DNA of 64,000 bases. It comes from Maratus speciosus. Taxonomy: Eukaryota; Arthropoda; Arachnida; Araneae; Salticidae. Positions within the stretch are counted from its first letter, which is position 1. Every line of letters begins with the position of its first letter. Below, one piece after another: positions 1-11,825 of the stretch. Under the pieces are notes generated by a model that did not search any database, had not been told where the DNA came from, and saw only the letters and a program-made list of their open reading frames with translations. The stretch is taken from assembly GCA_963932465.1 (NCBI GenBank), contig OZ010787.1, positions 18,989,936 through 19,053,935 on the forward strand. The letters run 5' to 3'. The position numbers and the translations under genes were made by a program.

Positions 1-1406
1 CGTGTTTGTTTATTACAGAACAACAATCCTGTAAATTTTACTGTCGTGTGGATACATGTATGCTAACTTGTGTTCTTACTCTTAAATCTACCCTAATCTA
101 CCCTATGTAACGTTAGGATGTTTCATATAGGTTTCACAGATAAAATAGAACGAAAGCTCGTTCAGCATTGAAGATACTCGTATTCTTGATTTTAAAAAAG
201 AAAATATGCCAGGAAAGTTCCATTTGACAGTGCGAAAATAAATAAAATATTTCACGCATTTAACAAAGAAGAAATGGACAGTAAGGGTAAAAAGTATTTT
301 TTCCACAAAACGAATTTATTTGGGTTCCAGAGTGCACCCGAATAGCTAAAGTACATGGATTCAGTAAAGTCTAACTGTAAAAGTGTTAGAATAATTACTA
401 TTTTACAAAAATGTCTTGACCGTAGGAAATACCATGTAAATGAGACAAGCTTGTAAACATTTTTAAATAGAACCTACTATGAGGTACTAATCCGCGATGA
501 TAAAAAATTTCTTGTAAAATTTCTAGTGTAAAAAGAGAGGGTACCACCAATCTTGAATGCAACAGAAATTTTTGTGCTACCAGTACTACTTTTGCTTGGA
601 AAAAGATTTTATCTTCTGTCATTTACATGTACTAACACTGAAAAATTTTTGTGTCATGATTAAGATAGGATATTTGAATTCAGACTAATTTCTTGATATC
701 TTGAAAAAATTGGGAATTGTGTTAAGCCATTAACCAATGATTTAACCGTGCTTCCAACAGTTAATCTTCCAACGTATTGTTCACTTCTTTCAATGCTCTT
801 TCTTTCTGAAAAAATATATAATTTTTTTACTCTTTCACTTTCCACAGGCCATATAATGAAAGCACGGTATACAACTAAATCCGGAAATAGCTCTTTCGAG
901 ACCCAGGAGATTTGAAAATAACCAGAGTTACAGATGTATCAGGGATTTTCAAAGAAGTGTTTATAGTAACAGCTGTTGAATGTCACAAGAGTCGAACACT
1001 TTAATTATAATTGTAATAAATGCGTAAATATTTTCCACATTCATTAATGAGTGGTGAATCATCTAATGAAGTTCCATATGAATCTGCTGAAACTGACAAC
1101 TCATTGGCAAAAAAGATTCCTTGAAAACAAATTACATTTATTATTAATAAATTAATTGTTAATATTCATTTAATTTTGTCATCTATAAAAAAACAGAGGG
1201 AAATAAACTGAAAATAGAAAAAGGAAAGACTCTAACAGATTGTAGAAATAATAAATCTCCTTAAATAATTATTAAGATGATACTTGGCGCAGTATAATAT
1301 AAATTTAAAAACAACGTTAAAAACGCCAGAAAATGCAAACTTTGAGCAGATTAGTTTCCATAGCGTTTAGCGTACCGGTGTGCCTCAGTGCCCGGGCACT
1401 AAGGAC

Positions 1407-1408
<2 letters not shown>
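1..1408. other. AT-rich intergenic DNA, no gene recognised
   Basis: I see no host gene. Two short open frames on the minus strand (398-622 and 660-845) lie end to end and have a faint look of a decayed retroelement integrase region, but no catalytic signature can be read. A short GC-richer patch (1365-1400) precedes the long T run. Confidence 0.4.

Positions 1409-1455
<47 letters not shown>
1409..1455. repeat. Poly-T tract of 47 bases
   Basis: An uninterrupted run of T. On the minus strand it would read as poly-A, so it could be the tail of a retroposed sequence lying at higher coordinates on that strand. No target duplication was recognised beside it. Its length may be affected by sequencing error. 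Confidence 0.9.
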
Positions 1456-1456
<1 letters not shown>

Positions 1457-1739
1457 AGGACGCACTTTAGATGCACATTTTTCTCTCTCCGTTATCTTTC
1501 GCTGCATTTAAATGTATGTGAGAGCATGAGCGTAAAATAAAGGAAACATGGGACTTTATAGCTAAGTAATTTGTTTTCCTTACAGTATAAAATTAACTTT
1601 ACCTGCTAAAGATGAAGGATGTTTCAAAGATTGCCGTACAATAGGTCGTACATATGGTAAGTTCTCATTATTTGAATCGTTTACTGGATAAAAATAACTT
1701 ATCTGGTAATTTACAATCTCTTACAATTTGGTCGCATAT

Positions 1740-2260
1740 TGGATGGATATAAATACAACAGCATCAGCAATTTCAAGACTTAAGTATAAACATTTTTGAA
1801 ATATTTCCAAAGATATAAACAATATTGAGTGGAGGTGCATTTTGAGAATATCTAGTCAAGTTCTAAACTGTAGTAGCAAATCCACATCGGTTACTGGGCC
1901 TAATATTGCTCCAAAATTGTAATAATCGAAATACTTTCAATATAACAACAATATTAGTAAAATACGTTAAAAATAGTTTCAATAAAATGTCTCATAACGG
2001 AAATACTGGCTTTATATTTAAAATATATGCAGTCAAACATTAATATTGAAGAAATATTGGTTTTACATTGGAGGTATTTGTAATGAAATGACGAAATACT
2101 TTTTGTCAATAGCGACAAAATGTAAATACCTTAATATTTGTGCAATATATTTCATGCAAATATTGCCACTACTGACCAAGATATAGCCAATAATGACCAA
2201 ATTATAGCTAATATAAACAATATTTACTCCACATTATTTTGCTAAAAAGAAAATATCATG
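1740..2260 (+). repeat. Old dispersed repeat, related in inverse orientation to 54600-54960
   Basis: The stretch is full of short phrases such as AATATTG and GACCAAGATATAGCCAATA. The 21 bases at 2172-2192 are exactly the reverse complement of 54656-54676, and the surrounding phrases also correspond in reverse order. This is therefore a diverged family, not a chance match. No termini were found, and the class is unknown. Confidence 0.55.
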
Positions 2261-3914
2261 CATTGGAATTATTTATACTTCTAAAAAATCAACAGTTAAT
2301 TCCTATTTTAAATATAATATTAAATAGAAAAAGGGATTATTATTTCCTTAATACTAAAAGCTACAAAAGGAAAACGTAGATAACTGTTCCCTTATCCCAA
2401 TACATAAAAAATATGTATACATATTTTCATATTAACCAGAATGCCGAGAAAACATAAATCAATTAATTCTTTAGTGCGTTAATCCATTTTCTTACTTTCT
2501 TAGCTTTTAGCTTTTTTTCAGCGTTACATTTTATCGCTTTTTTAAAAAAAATATATTTATTTGTATAAATTTTTTTGAAAAATGAAAGATTTATTTCAAA
2601 TAATCCACATTATTTTCTATTAAATGATAATATTTTTTTCCTTTTGCAAGATAATGAATACCTGACGTAGAGCATGAAAAAGTCTTTACTTTGATAGAGA
2701 TTAAAACGTGATAATTCTGAGTTCAGAAGGCAGTTAATCAATAGGTAACTCCAATAAATGTGTTTATGATGGAGTTGATTCATTTTTAACATTCCCTTCT
2801 TTTCTTTTACAGACTAAGCCCTAATATATTCTCCTTTAATAATCACCTGCATATGCGTGTCTTTATTTATGTTTGACATGTTATGTTTGTAATTATCGAA
2901 TATTATGAAAGCTGAATAATATTTTTAAGAAATTAAAACACTGTTTCCATTATGCACTTAACTTTTTGAGTCCTTGAATTAAATATTTAGCGATTAAATA
3001 TATAAATAGAGATTTAAATACAGTTTAACACCTATTTCTAGAATTTCTAACTGCCACCAGTTTTGGCATTACATATGGGAATAAACGAGTTTCGATTATT
3101 TTCTAAAACTCGAATTGTTTATGTCTCGAAATGTTTCTTTTATTATTTTGCTAAAGAGAAATTATTTGATTTCACTGATATTTTTCTTAAGCATTCTTGC
3201 CTAAGAAAAGATTAAAGCCCTTTCAAAGTTTTTTTTTTTTTTTTGGTTAATTTTCAATACAAATTAAACTACGGTATATTTTAAGATAGCATAAAGACAT
3301 TTAGTGCGTGATAATCATTACGTTTATTACATTTTTTTGTTGTTGTTACTTTATATTAAATATACTAAAATAGTCTTATTTTTGCTGTTGTATTTTTTAA
3401 CAATTGAGACTTTTTGTATTTAAAATAAATAAATCTCTATGTTTAACCTATAGACCTTTCTTAAAAGGAATTGTTAGTCATTAAATATCATTTAAGGCTT
3501 CAAGTATGTATTCAAGTAGAAATACAATACTTTATTTGCGCATTTAAGAAAAGATTCTGATTCTGATAAAATTTGAAATAAATTATTACATTAAATGCAC
3601 GAAGTTTGTACTATGGACCAAATGCAAAATTTTATTTAAAGCAAAACTTTGATATGTCCATGAATTCAGCAGTATTAAATTCTTAACAACCCTGCTAGAA
3701 CGTTCCGAAATATAGCAGAAACGGTTACAAAATTATTTCAATATTATCTTGTGATTATCCTGAACTCTACGAACCTTTCCTTTTTTTCAGAAACCATTTT
3801 AAAAAAAGCCAAACATAAACCTAAGAAATTAATGCATTTACAAGTTTCGCAGAAATGTTTCTGAGGTAAAAGAGTTCCTTTTCTGGCTACATATTTCGGA
3901 AAAGGACTTTTCTA
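2261..3914. other. AT-rich DNA, nothing recognised
   Basis: Only short poly-T and poly-A tracts (for example 3229-3244) and unremarkable AT-rich sequence are present. No open frame longer than about 60 codons and no clear repeat termini were seen. Confidence 0.5.
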
Positions 3915-3918
3915 TTAA

Positions 3919-4618
3919 AGGGACAGTTTACCTCAAAATTGATCAAAAAATCTATTTTTGTTTTTAAATATTAAACGAAAGCCTGTTTAATTGTGAATAT
4001 TTTGACACCTCATTTTTACCCATACGGCAATTATATCGCAAGATATTGTAAACTTTGTTAATACACCCAGCGCTATCCCCCACACAAAATAAAACTTTAA
4101 ATGGCTTTTCTCTATGTTCATATTTTCTTCACTTTAATGTTTTAAAAAAGCTAAGCCTTTTTTGTGTTTGAGATAGATATTTAAACTTTTTAATACATGT
4201 TCTTTATTATGTATATGATAAATCTGAGCATGGAATTAGCCTTCAGGTTTTTGTTATTTTCTTTTTATAAAAGTATATGAAGATGTGTTAGATTTCATCG
4301 TTTTACACTATATATATCAGTAAAAAAATTCTATTAAATGTAATATTCGATCTATCTAAAAAATGCATGCGCAGTCTTTTGTAATATACATTTGATAATC
4401 TAAAAAAAAAAATTGGTCAAAAATATCAATATTTAAAAAAGTAGTAGGGATTTTTAAAATTCAAATTTTTGTTAACATTTTAAAATTTTTAATTAAATAT
4501 GCAGTTAATATTTTTTTTCCAAAATGTACTTTTAGTTCAACATTTAAATGCACTGATTTCGTCATTTGAACCATATTTTTTAAAATAAACAAAATTGTTG
4601 AAAAGGTAAACCATCCCC
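3919..4618. mobile_element. TTAA-flanked MITE, piggyBac type (700 bp)
   Basis: The element is bounded by TTAA at 3915-3918 and at 4619-4622. The left end reads AGGGACAGTTTACCT and the right end, reverse-complemented, GGGGATGGTTTACCT, so the terminal inverted repeats agree at most positions. A TTAA target duplication is the hallmark of the piggyBac superfamily. The interior is AT-rich with no coding capacity, so this is a non-autonomous copy. Confidence 0.75.
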
Positions 4619-4622
4619 TTAA

Positions 4623-5016
4623 TTTCGGCAACCTGTTGTTTTCTTAAGTTTCTGATATAATTAATATTCGCACTGATTCTTTCTGATTATTACAATGTCT
4701 TTGTATTTTCGCGGTAAATTGGCGATTATGTGAAACGAGCTGTGTGATACTACACAATTTAAAAGTTTACATGAAATTTTTTATCAAAAGAATAAAAATA
4801 TGTCATTGCTCCTACTCTGCAAACACTAAATAAAGAAACTCAACCAAAATCAAAATTTTGGTTAGTAGCACTCAGAATTTAAATGTGTAATAGCAAATTT
4901 CTCCCGTATTTAGTTTACAATCAATATTTTTCTTATTATTTTTAATTTAAAAAAATGTATGAAACCATTTGAAACTATAAATAAAGAAGGTACTTTTAAG
5001 GTTCCCTTGGGTTTTT
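4623..5016. other. AT-rich spacer, nothing recognised
   Basis: No gene or repeat terminus was seen between the TTAA element and the long repeat that starts at 5017. Confidence 0.45.
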
Positions 5017-5067
5017 AGGTAGATTTCGTATGAAATACCACCTATTACATTCTCCCCTACGTTGGAT

Positions 5068-5126
<59 letters not shown>

Positions 5127-6450
5127 GTCATTTTATTCATAATTTCAGATTTTGTTGGTGGTCGGTAAATTATAAATATATATGTATATGTATATGTATC
5201 ACTTTTTATGGACACGATAACTTCCGTAATTCTGCACAAATCTCTTCCAAACTGATACATAAAATCAAGGGGCATAAAATCTCGGTCAAGTTCGTTAATG
5301 GGCAAAATCGTACAAGGGGGTAGAAATAGGGAAGGGTTTTGTTAAAACTGAAAAAAAAACCCTAAAACTTCTTAATTTTTGTACATATCAGATTAGTTTA
5401 CAGTTTTTATTACTTCTAAAAATAGGGACAAAACTTTATGTATCACAGATTTTTGATAAAATTAAAAATGGGCTCAAAGACGCAAATAATAGGGTTTTTG
5501 GGAGAAAAAAAATCATAACTCCGTGAATTCTCAAGATATCAAACCCGATTAATTTTATTATAAATCTCTTTAATATATTATTACAACTTTTATATTGACA
5601 AGTTTTTGATAGGACCAATTCGTACCGCAAAAAAAATTAAAAACGGAAACAAAAAGGGAGGGGGGGGGGGGGGGTTGAAGAAGAAAAAAATCCATAACTT
5701 CGTCAATTCAGAAGATATAAAATCCCCAGGAATTTATCATATATCTTCTTAATATTATCTACAACATTTATACTGACAAGTTTTTCGTAGGACCAATTTT
5801 TACAGCAAAAACAAATTAAAAATACACAGCGCTTGAAGGAAAAAAATCATCGTATTAAGGGCGTATTCAAATCCAAACTGCTTATTTTCTGACTCATTTT
5901 TAAATTCATTTTTGCTCTCAAACGCATCCAATTGCTAGATTCTCTTATTCAGAAACTGTATAATGTACCGTAATGGCCGACTTTTTGATAGACGCAGAAT
6001 ATCTTTCAAAAAATTGATGTCAAACTGGGTGTTTTGAACCGAATTTCCAGAAGAGATTGTGTTGGAAATGAAAAATATTGTCCAACTGAGAAAATAATTG
6101 TTTATAAATCAAGTTTGAATTAATTGAACGAAAAATAAAAACACAGGTCTCTTATAAATCTCTTCAAAAATCATGTCAGCAAGTTTCATATTTTTTCTTT
6201 TAAAAATGAATTTTAAAATGCGCCAAAAATTTTCGAATTGTTGAGCATGGAAAAGTATTTTTTTTAATACCGCCTTAACATGATTCTGATAAAATCCTCT
6301 CTTATATAAAAATGAAATTAAAAACTCGTGAAAAGCAGCCAAATAAAATTGTTAAAGTGGCTTTATCTCTAATTAGGATTTAGTTTTTGTTGTTGAAATT
6401 ACCACTTAGCTTCGAAATCTACCTGCGCCTGTTGGCTGAGCCGGCAGGGA
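5017..6450 (+). mobile_element. Long repeat element with an internally deleted sister at 32.5 kb
   Basis: The left end AGGTAGATTTCG (5017-5028) recurs as its reverse complement at 6413-6424. Both ends, including the flank to about 6450, reappear in inverse order at 32462-32717 with the middle missing. The interior holds a CA/TA microsatellite (about 5067-5122), a 15-base G run (5660-5674) and roughly 178-bp tandem units that share a phrase like CATAACTTCGTCAATTC (about 5513 and 5690, with a weaker copy near 5217). The right flank can fold into a GC-rich hairpin (6428-6448). The class is unknown. Short open frames inside it are artefacts of the dinucleotide repeat. Confidence 0.6.
5067..5122. 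repeat. Compound (CA)n(TA)n microsatellite
   Basis: About 20 bases of CA repeats run directly into more than 30 bases of TA repeats. Confidence 0.95.
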
Positions 6451-7377
6451 TTTTTTTTTTCCCCAATACGCTTATTAAAGGCAAAATTTTTGTTTAAACA
6501 GAATATAGTTCTAGCAATAATAGAATTTTTTTAATGTGTTTTTAAACTGTACTTAATGATGCTCAAACGATCGAAATACTTTAATAACAGAAAACGGATT
6601 TATTGAATGATTAAAGGTATACTTAAGGGGACTGTGGGCTTCACGTGTAACAGATGATAGAAGTTCAATGCGATTTTTTTTACTCCCAATCTCTTTTGGA
6701 TTTCAAATGTTTTATTTTTCAAATAAATGCATATTATTATGAAAAATAGAGAGTGATAACCAAAATTTTCTAAAATCCAATAGAACGACACAAAACCGTG
6801 AAAACTTGTCCTATTTGTGAAAAAGCATTTTAGTAGGTACACAGGTCTACAATAAAAAAATATTTAGATAAAACAAAGAATATAGCTGTCCCACAAAATT
6901 AAATGTGCGTAGTGTTACATTATCCATTAGAAAAATTTATTTAACCTATTTTGAAGTGAAACATGGAGATCAGACTAGAACATGGGTTCCACACACAGTT
7001 TGTTATTTTCGTGTACAGTATTTCATAATATTGTCTAAAAGTAAAAATAAGCTTTCATATTAGATAACCCACTGGAAAATGGGGGCATAAACACTACACT
7101 GATGATTATATTTTTTGCTCGTTTGATTTTAGTGGTTAAAAGTGAAAAAAACAAGAAAGCCTTTGTGTCCCTAAATCTTCCTTAACTTTACCACTAGATC
7201 CAGAAATTTCTGACCCTCTTTTATAAGACCTATTTGAAGATTCTGATTCAGATAATTCTGCTGATGATGATTTTCGGTGTATAACACTAGTCTGCATGAT
7301 ATCAGATGATCAAAAACCAATGACTGCTCTTAATGCAATTTTTTATGATGATTTCAAAACTGTTCTTAGTTTTCTTG

Positions 7378-7627
7378 GCCCCACCAGTGGCTGAGAGGTT
7401 CTGCTCTCGAAGCTGGTAGACGGGAGGTGCTGGGTTCGATCCCAATCGCGCCCGTCGGCCTAATCGTTCGGAGTTTTCGTGGTTTTCTTCGAACCTTGGA
7501 TTTCCAAGCGTTAATACGGGTTAGGTTCCCTTAGAAAGACCCCCACGAAGGGCACTCCACCCCTGGGCCTATATTCCTCGTGCAGATAATTGGCCGTCAT
7601 AAATACAACCAACCAACCAACCAACCA
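7378..7627 (+). mobile_element. tRNA-derived SINE with 14-bp target-site duplication
   Basis: The target duplication TCTTAGTTTTCTTG is present exactly at 7364-7377 and 7628-7641. The 250-bp body starts with a tRNA-like head: a box A-like TGGCTGAGAGG (7388-7398) and a perfect box B, GGTTCGATCCC (7433-7443), the internal RNA polymerase III promoter. A GC-rich tRNA-unrelated body follows, and the element ends in a short CAAC tetranucleotide tail instead of poly-A. The perfect duplication suggests a fairly recent insertion. It landed inside the decayed element at 6627-9976 and so is younger than that element. Open frames across it are not genes. Confidence 0.9.
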
Positions 7628-7741
7628 TCTTAGTTTTCTTGTATCACGTATAGTTTGTTTGCAATCGACCCAAGTTGATTCCGAAGATTCATCGATGAGA
7701 ACAAGCATTATGTCGTAGTCACACATAACGTAAATTTCCCT

Positions 7742-8132
7742 TCATCACACACGAAAAATTAAAAGCTGATATTTTCGTTGGTCCTCAAATCAAAAAACTG
7801 ATGAAGGACAGGGATTTTGAAAAAACGATGAATGAGGCAGAAAAAGACGGATGGGCCGCTTTTAAATGTGTTATCGGAAACTTTCTAGGTCATAAGAAAG
7901 ATCCAAATTACAGGAATATTGTTGAAACAATGCTGGAAAATTTCAAGAAGTTGGGCTGTAATATGAGTGTAAAAATGCATTTCTGCATCCCCCTATCGAC
8001 TACTTTCTAGAAAATCTGGGACATTACATTGAAGAGTACAAAGGGAGATGGAATGTAAATATGATTGCAGACTACTGTTGGATGTTGAAGAGGAACATAA
8101 ACGATGAATGAGGATCTGCAAGAAAGTCAAGA
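7742..8132 (+). pseudogene. Decayed transposon-associated gene (VGPQI...ADYCW family)
   Basis: One reading frame gives a continuous peptide from about 7742 to 7978. It includes IFVGPQIKKLMKD, then GWAAFKCVIGNFLGHKK, then ENFKKLGCNMSVKMHF. After one frameshift near 7980 it continues as IDYFLENLGHYIEEYKGRW and then NVNMIADYCWMLKR, ending at a stop at 8130-8132. From memory this resembles a multi-copy uncharacterised arthropod protein usually ending in a GRW...ADYCW..KR block, and the part between LGHY and EEYKGRW looks shorter than in those relatives. Its biochemical role is unknown to me. A possible second remnant (YMIADCC) lies near 9300-9370. It is broken and not expected to be functional. 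Confidence 0.5.
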
Positions 8133-8560
8133 AAAAGAAGGTTTGTTTAATTGAAAACTGTTTGCTTTTCGTTTTATTAAAGAAATTTCATGAACTTATA
8201 AGGACATTTTTTACAGTATTTTTAACGTGCTTAATGAAATACTTTGTATGAAATTGTGATAAATGTTTGATTGCATTAATTAAAATGTTGAAAACACAAC
8301 TTCTTATTTTTTGTAAAATCCTGACGTGATAGATAAAAATGGAGGTTATTTCCAGAATCAGCATCAAAAATTGATTCAGAAAAACTTGTTCATAAGAAAT
8401 CATCTGACAAAAAGTTTAAAATGCAGGCGACAAATGTAATAGACAATTATACCCCTCAATCATTCATTCAATCTGAACATTCCGATTTTATAAGATATTT
8501 AGGGTATTTATGGGATCTGCTGAAATTTTAAGCTCCACACTAAAAGAAAAAACTTGTTAA

Positions 8561-9059
8561 TCCTTAAATACACGTGACTCAGAAGTTACATGATCTTTTT
8601 TTTCATTTGGCGCTTCCTATTGGTCTTTTGGTGAACTATTATGTGTTACTTACGTGTGATAACATGCATTTAAGGTCGTGAAGTTTGTTTTCGTTCTGAT
8701 ATGTTATCACGGGGAGTTTATAACATCTTTGTTTGATACTGTTTGCAATATGCTCAACTGGTGTTTTTCTCTACCTTTATATGGTAGCGATTATTAATTC
8801 TGCAAACTATTAAAAGCATTATAAAAAATATTATATAGTTGAATAGTTGTTATTGTGCAGTGTAAAAACTTTAAAATATATTTTTTTAAATTGTCATTTT
8901 TTGAGCAATTTTTGTTAAGTAACATAGGAGTGATATTATGATATTATGTCCAAAAGAAACATAAATAACTTTTTTCACTATTTTTGTAGTGGATAATTAA
9001 CAAGAAGATACTCAAATATAATGTTTTTCTAACAAAATAAAAAATCATGCATTAAAGGG
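8561..9059. mobile_element. TTAA-flanked MITE (499 bp), same family as 20107-20621
   Basis: TTAA lies at 8557-8560 and 9060-9063. The ends read TCCTTAAATACACG and, reverse-complemented, CCCTTTAATGCATG. The right subterminal phrase AACAAAATAAAAAATC is nearly identical to the right end of the 20107-20621 element. There is no coding capacity. The superfamily is inferred as piggyBac from the TTAA duplication. Confidence 0.7.
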
Positions 9060-10120
9060 TTAACTAGCAAAACATCTACTATTGTTTGTATAACCAGAGA
9101 AGAAAAGTTTATCTTTTACTTTCTAGAGGATAGTAAGTAAGTTTACTGAAAAGATATTAATAGTTTGATACGCAAGTTTGGCGTTAAAGATAAAGTCTTG
9201 GGAAATGGAGACTTTTTAATGACTATACTAAAAGAAGTCTTAAAACTGCTCTTTTACATGATGGGGGCAAACATCTCTCTGTACTTATTGCATTAAGGTC
9301 AATGGAATATATGATTGCCGATTGTTGTCTGATATTTAATCATGAAAATGCTAGATAATTGGACAACACGAAACCAAAAAATACAGATTTACCAGCAACA
9401 CAAAAAGGCGGTAGAAGATTTTTGTCTGAGAAGTATAAATTAAATTAAATATATTTTAATGCAGTCTTACTAAATGCATACTATATGTATGTATAAATTT
9501 TTAAATAAAATTGTTCTGTTTTGCTTATTTGCCTTTATTAGCTTCAACAGGCTATATACATCAATGTAACACATTTTGATGCAGTTGTGAAAAAACTACG
9601 TAATAGAGAAAAAAACTGACGCGATTTTTGAGTTAAGCATCCCAAAAATGTATAGAATGAAAATGAATTTTTAAAAAAGATTTCTTAAACTTAAATTTTG
9701 TAGACCGTGTAATTGATGTATATAAACAAATACACAAATATGTGTACTTTTAAGGGTTGAGCTTATATCAAAATAGTTTTTTGCTGTGAATCATTAAAAA
9801 TCACATGGAGCAGTTTTAAATGTGAATTTCTGGTATAAAAATTGTAATAAAATCTTTGTACCTTATTTCAAAACACGCTATACGCATATAGAAAGTGTAT
9901 GTTTCATGGGAGTCATACTTTACTGAGTTTTCAAATGAAAAAGAAAAAAATCTCAATTTGAATGTCCACCTTCCCCTTAAAGATGTTAACTACGAAAAAT
10001 TCTTTAAATTCTTTATTCTAAAATTTTAGACACTGAAGGAGAAATGACTTTTACCACCAAGAGCGAAAATTGGATAAAACCTATAAATAAGACTGAGAGC
10101 TGAAGAAATATATATATATA

Positions 10121-11054
10121 CAGTATAACTTCCAACATCCGGCATCATCAGGACAGAGACAATGCCGGATTTTTGAAAATTCCGGATTTTTGAAGGAATA
10201 TCAAAAGTAGTATTATATTCTTAATGGTGCTATATCCATAACTTAATTCATTAGTAAGTGATAATTATGTAAGAAAAAGAGAAAATTAAATATAAAAAAA
10301 TTACTTTAATTGATTTAATTGATTGATCTTTTTTTTCTATTTTACAGGGGAAAAAATCTAATAATGAGTGAAATTATTTATTCTCGTGTAATTTCGGAAA
10401 CATCGATGTCAATTTTGTTTGCTTCAATTTTCTTAGCCGTTCCTTAAAAAGTTTTCCTTGTATTTTTATACAAATGAAGAATGTCTATTTCGGAAATACA
10501 GTCTTGTTTCTCTAAAGACGATATTAAATCTCCAGTTAAATTTATGTATTTTTCTAGTGACACCTTTTTTCTGCCGGTTGTTCATCCTCGTCTTCTGAAC
10601 TGCTACTACCGTTATCGGCGGTTCTATTTAGCACAACGTCAGCGATCTCGATGTCCGCTAAATTGCTCGTTGTTGGCGCGTTTTCGTCAATGCATAGCCA
10701 ATCGTCTGTATCCGTTTTTTTCGACACTTAATGCATTTACAGATTTTGCTTGTTCAATCAGCTCATAAATGGCGGCCTTTTCACGGAAAATCTGAACGCC
10801 TGAAAATTCTTTCTTATCATCAATGTCGCCATTGCCGAAAATTCGTTCCGGCCCTATATTGTGCCATGCATTAGCCAAAGTCTTTCACGTTGGAAATCTT
10901 CTTTTGCATTTTAAATTTCGATATTGAAGTTTTTAATTCATAAACAATTGCTATTTTTCTTCTTCCATAACTTAAAAGTGTAGAAGAAAAAGGAAGGGAA
11001 AAGATGGTTTTGATACTGGATTTTTGAAGTTGCCGGATTTCTGAAGTCATACTG
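10121..11054 (-). mobile_element. Tigger/pogo-type DNA transposon relic (934 bp)
   Basis: The element is flanked by TA (10119-10120 and 11055-11056), the target of the Tc1/mariner/pogo superfamily. The left end is CAGTATAACTTCCAACATCC and the right end, reverse-complemented, CAGTATGACTTCAGAAATCC, both continuing into CGGCA. The phrase CCGGATTTTTGAA is repeated just inside the left end and appears inverted at the right. The minus strand keeps part of the transposase C-terminus, annotated separately. Most of the coding region is deleted. Confidence 0.8.
10572..10882 (-). pseudogene. Tigger-like transposase, C-terminal fragment
   Basis: Read on the minus strand, the fragment begins ANAWHNIGPERIFGNGDID (10878 downwards) and continues through a stretch including IFREKAAIYELIEQAKS. 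A frameshift near 10690 follows, and then DWLCIDENAPTTSNLADIEI and an acidic end with SSSSEDEDEQ. An A.AW..I....I.N. block, then D(W/F)...D......L.DEEI and an acidic tail, is the usual end of jerky/Tigger transposases. The DDE catalytic core is absent. The fragment lies within matching TIRs, which supports the call. Confidence 0.6.
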
Positions 11055-11095
11055 TATATATATATATACATTCATTTCATAAATTTACATTTTAA

Positions 11096-11821
11096 GGGGG
11101 TCCGGGACACATTTTAAAATAATTTTTATTTATTGAGTTAAAATTCTGAATTTTTTTCTGATGGTTAACCTTATCATTTGTAAACAAAATCACATGACAA
11201 AACTTCTCAGAATTTTTTTTAAACAATTTAAATTTAAAATTTATTAAGGAAGTGGGGTAATTTAAAATCATTATAACTCGAAATATTATATATAGAATTT
11301 CCATTTTTTTTTCCATTTAAATAAACAGAAATATATAAGTTTTAATTTTGATTCAGCATTTTTAAAAATATTAATTTATAAAAAAACTAAAAATATTTAA
11401 CGAAAAAATTTCAAAAAAAGTGGTGCAACTTTAAAAAAAAAAAAAAATCATATTTTCAAAAGTAAATATTTTTTTCAAATATGCTGAATCAAAATTAAAG
11501 TAAAACAATTGAAAAAGATATGTTCCAAGTTTGAACACTGTATCTTTAACGGTTCTCGAGTTATAAGAATTTAAATATGAGAAATATTGAAAAAACTTAT
11601 CATGAAGAAAAACGCATTTTTACAAGAAGTCATTTCCACGGCAGCCATTTCTTGAAAACTAGATTTTGAAAATAAACTAAAATGAAAAAAATTAATATTT
11701 TTTGTTCTAATTCAGATAGAAACATGATTTAAATGTCATTTTAAGCAGGAAAAAACTGAGAATTTGTTTATGAAATAAAATGTTTTTGCAAAATTTCAAG
11801 ATTTTTGTGTCCCGGACCTCC
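11096..11821. mobile_element. TTAA-flanked MITE, GGGGTCCGGGAC family, copy 1 (726 bp)
   Basis: TTAA lies at 11092-11095 and 11822-11825. The ends read GGGGGTCCGGGACACA and, reverse-complemented, GGAGGTCCGGGACACA (15 of 16 identical). A second inverted pair, built on GATTCAGCAT and ATGCTGAATC, lies inside. It has no coding capacity. Two relatives of similar length are at 45468-46156 and 46475-47243. It starts only about 40 bp after the Tigger relic. Confidence 0.85.
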
Positions 11822-11825
11822 TTAA

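Larger units (their letters stand above)
6627..9976 (+). mobile_element. Possible 3.35-kb TTAA-flanked element (composite)
   Basis: TTAA lies at 6623-6626 and 9977-9980. The left end begins GGGGACTGTGGGCTTCA and the right end, reverse-complemented, GGGGAAGGTGGACATTCA. Both fit the pattern GGGGANNGTGGRCNTTCA that also starts the element at 16712. The interior carries decayed coding sequence (7742-8132), a SINE and a 499-bp MITE. The alternative is that the two ends belong to different elements and the pairing is accidental. I prefer one element with later insertions, at moderate confidence. Confidence 0.45.

Noticed and set aside
398..845. Two adjacent minus-strand frames that faintly resemble a retroelement integrase region
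   Set aside because: The resemblance is a few hydrophobic residues. No zinc-binding or catalytic signature is present, so I do not annotate a gene.
5030..5323. Open frames of 82-97 codons on both strands
   Set aside because: They run through the (CA)n(TA)n microsatellite, which is open in both directions.
7433..7443. A genuine tRNA gene at the box B of 7378-7627
   Set aside because: No complete cloverleaf or terminator can be formed. The target duplication and CAAC tail show that it is a SINE.
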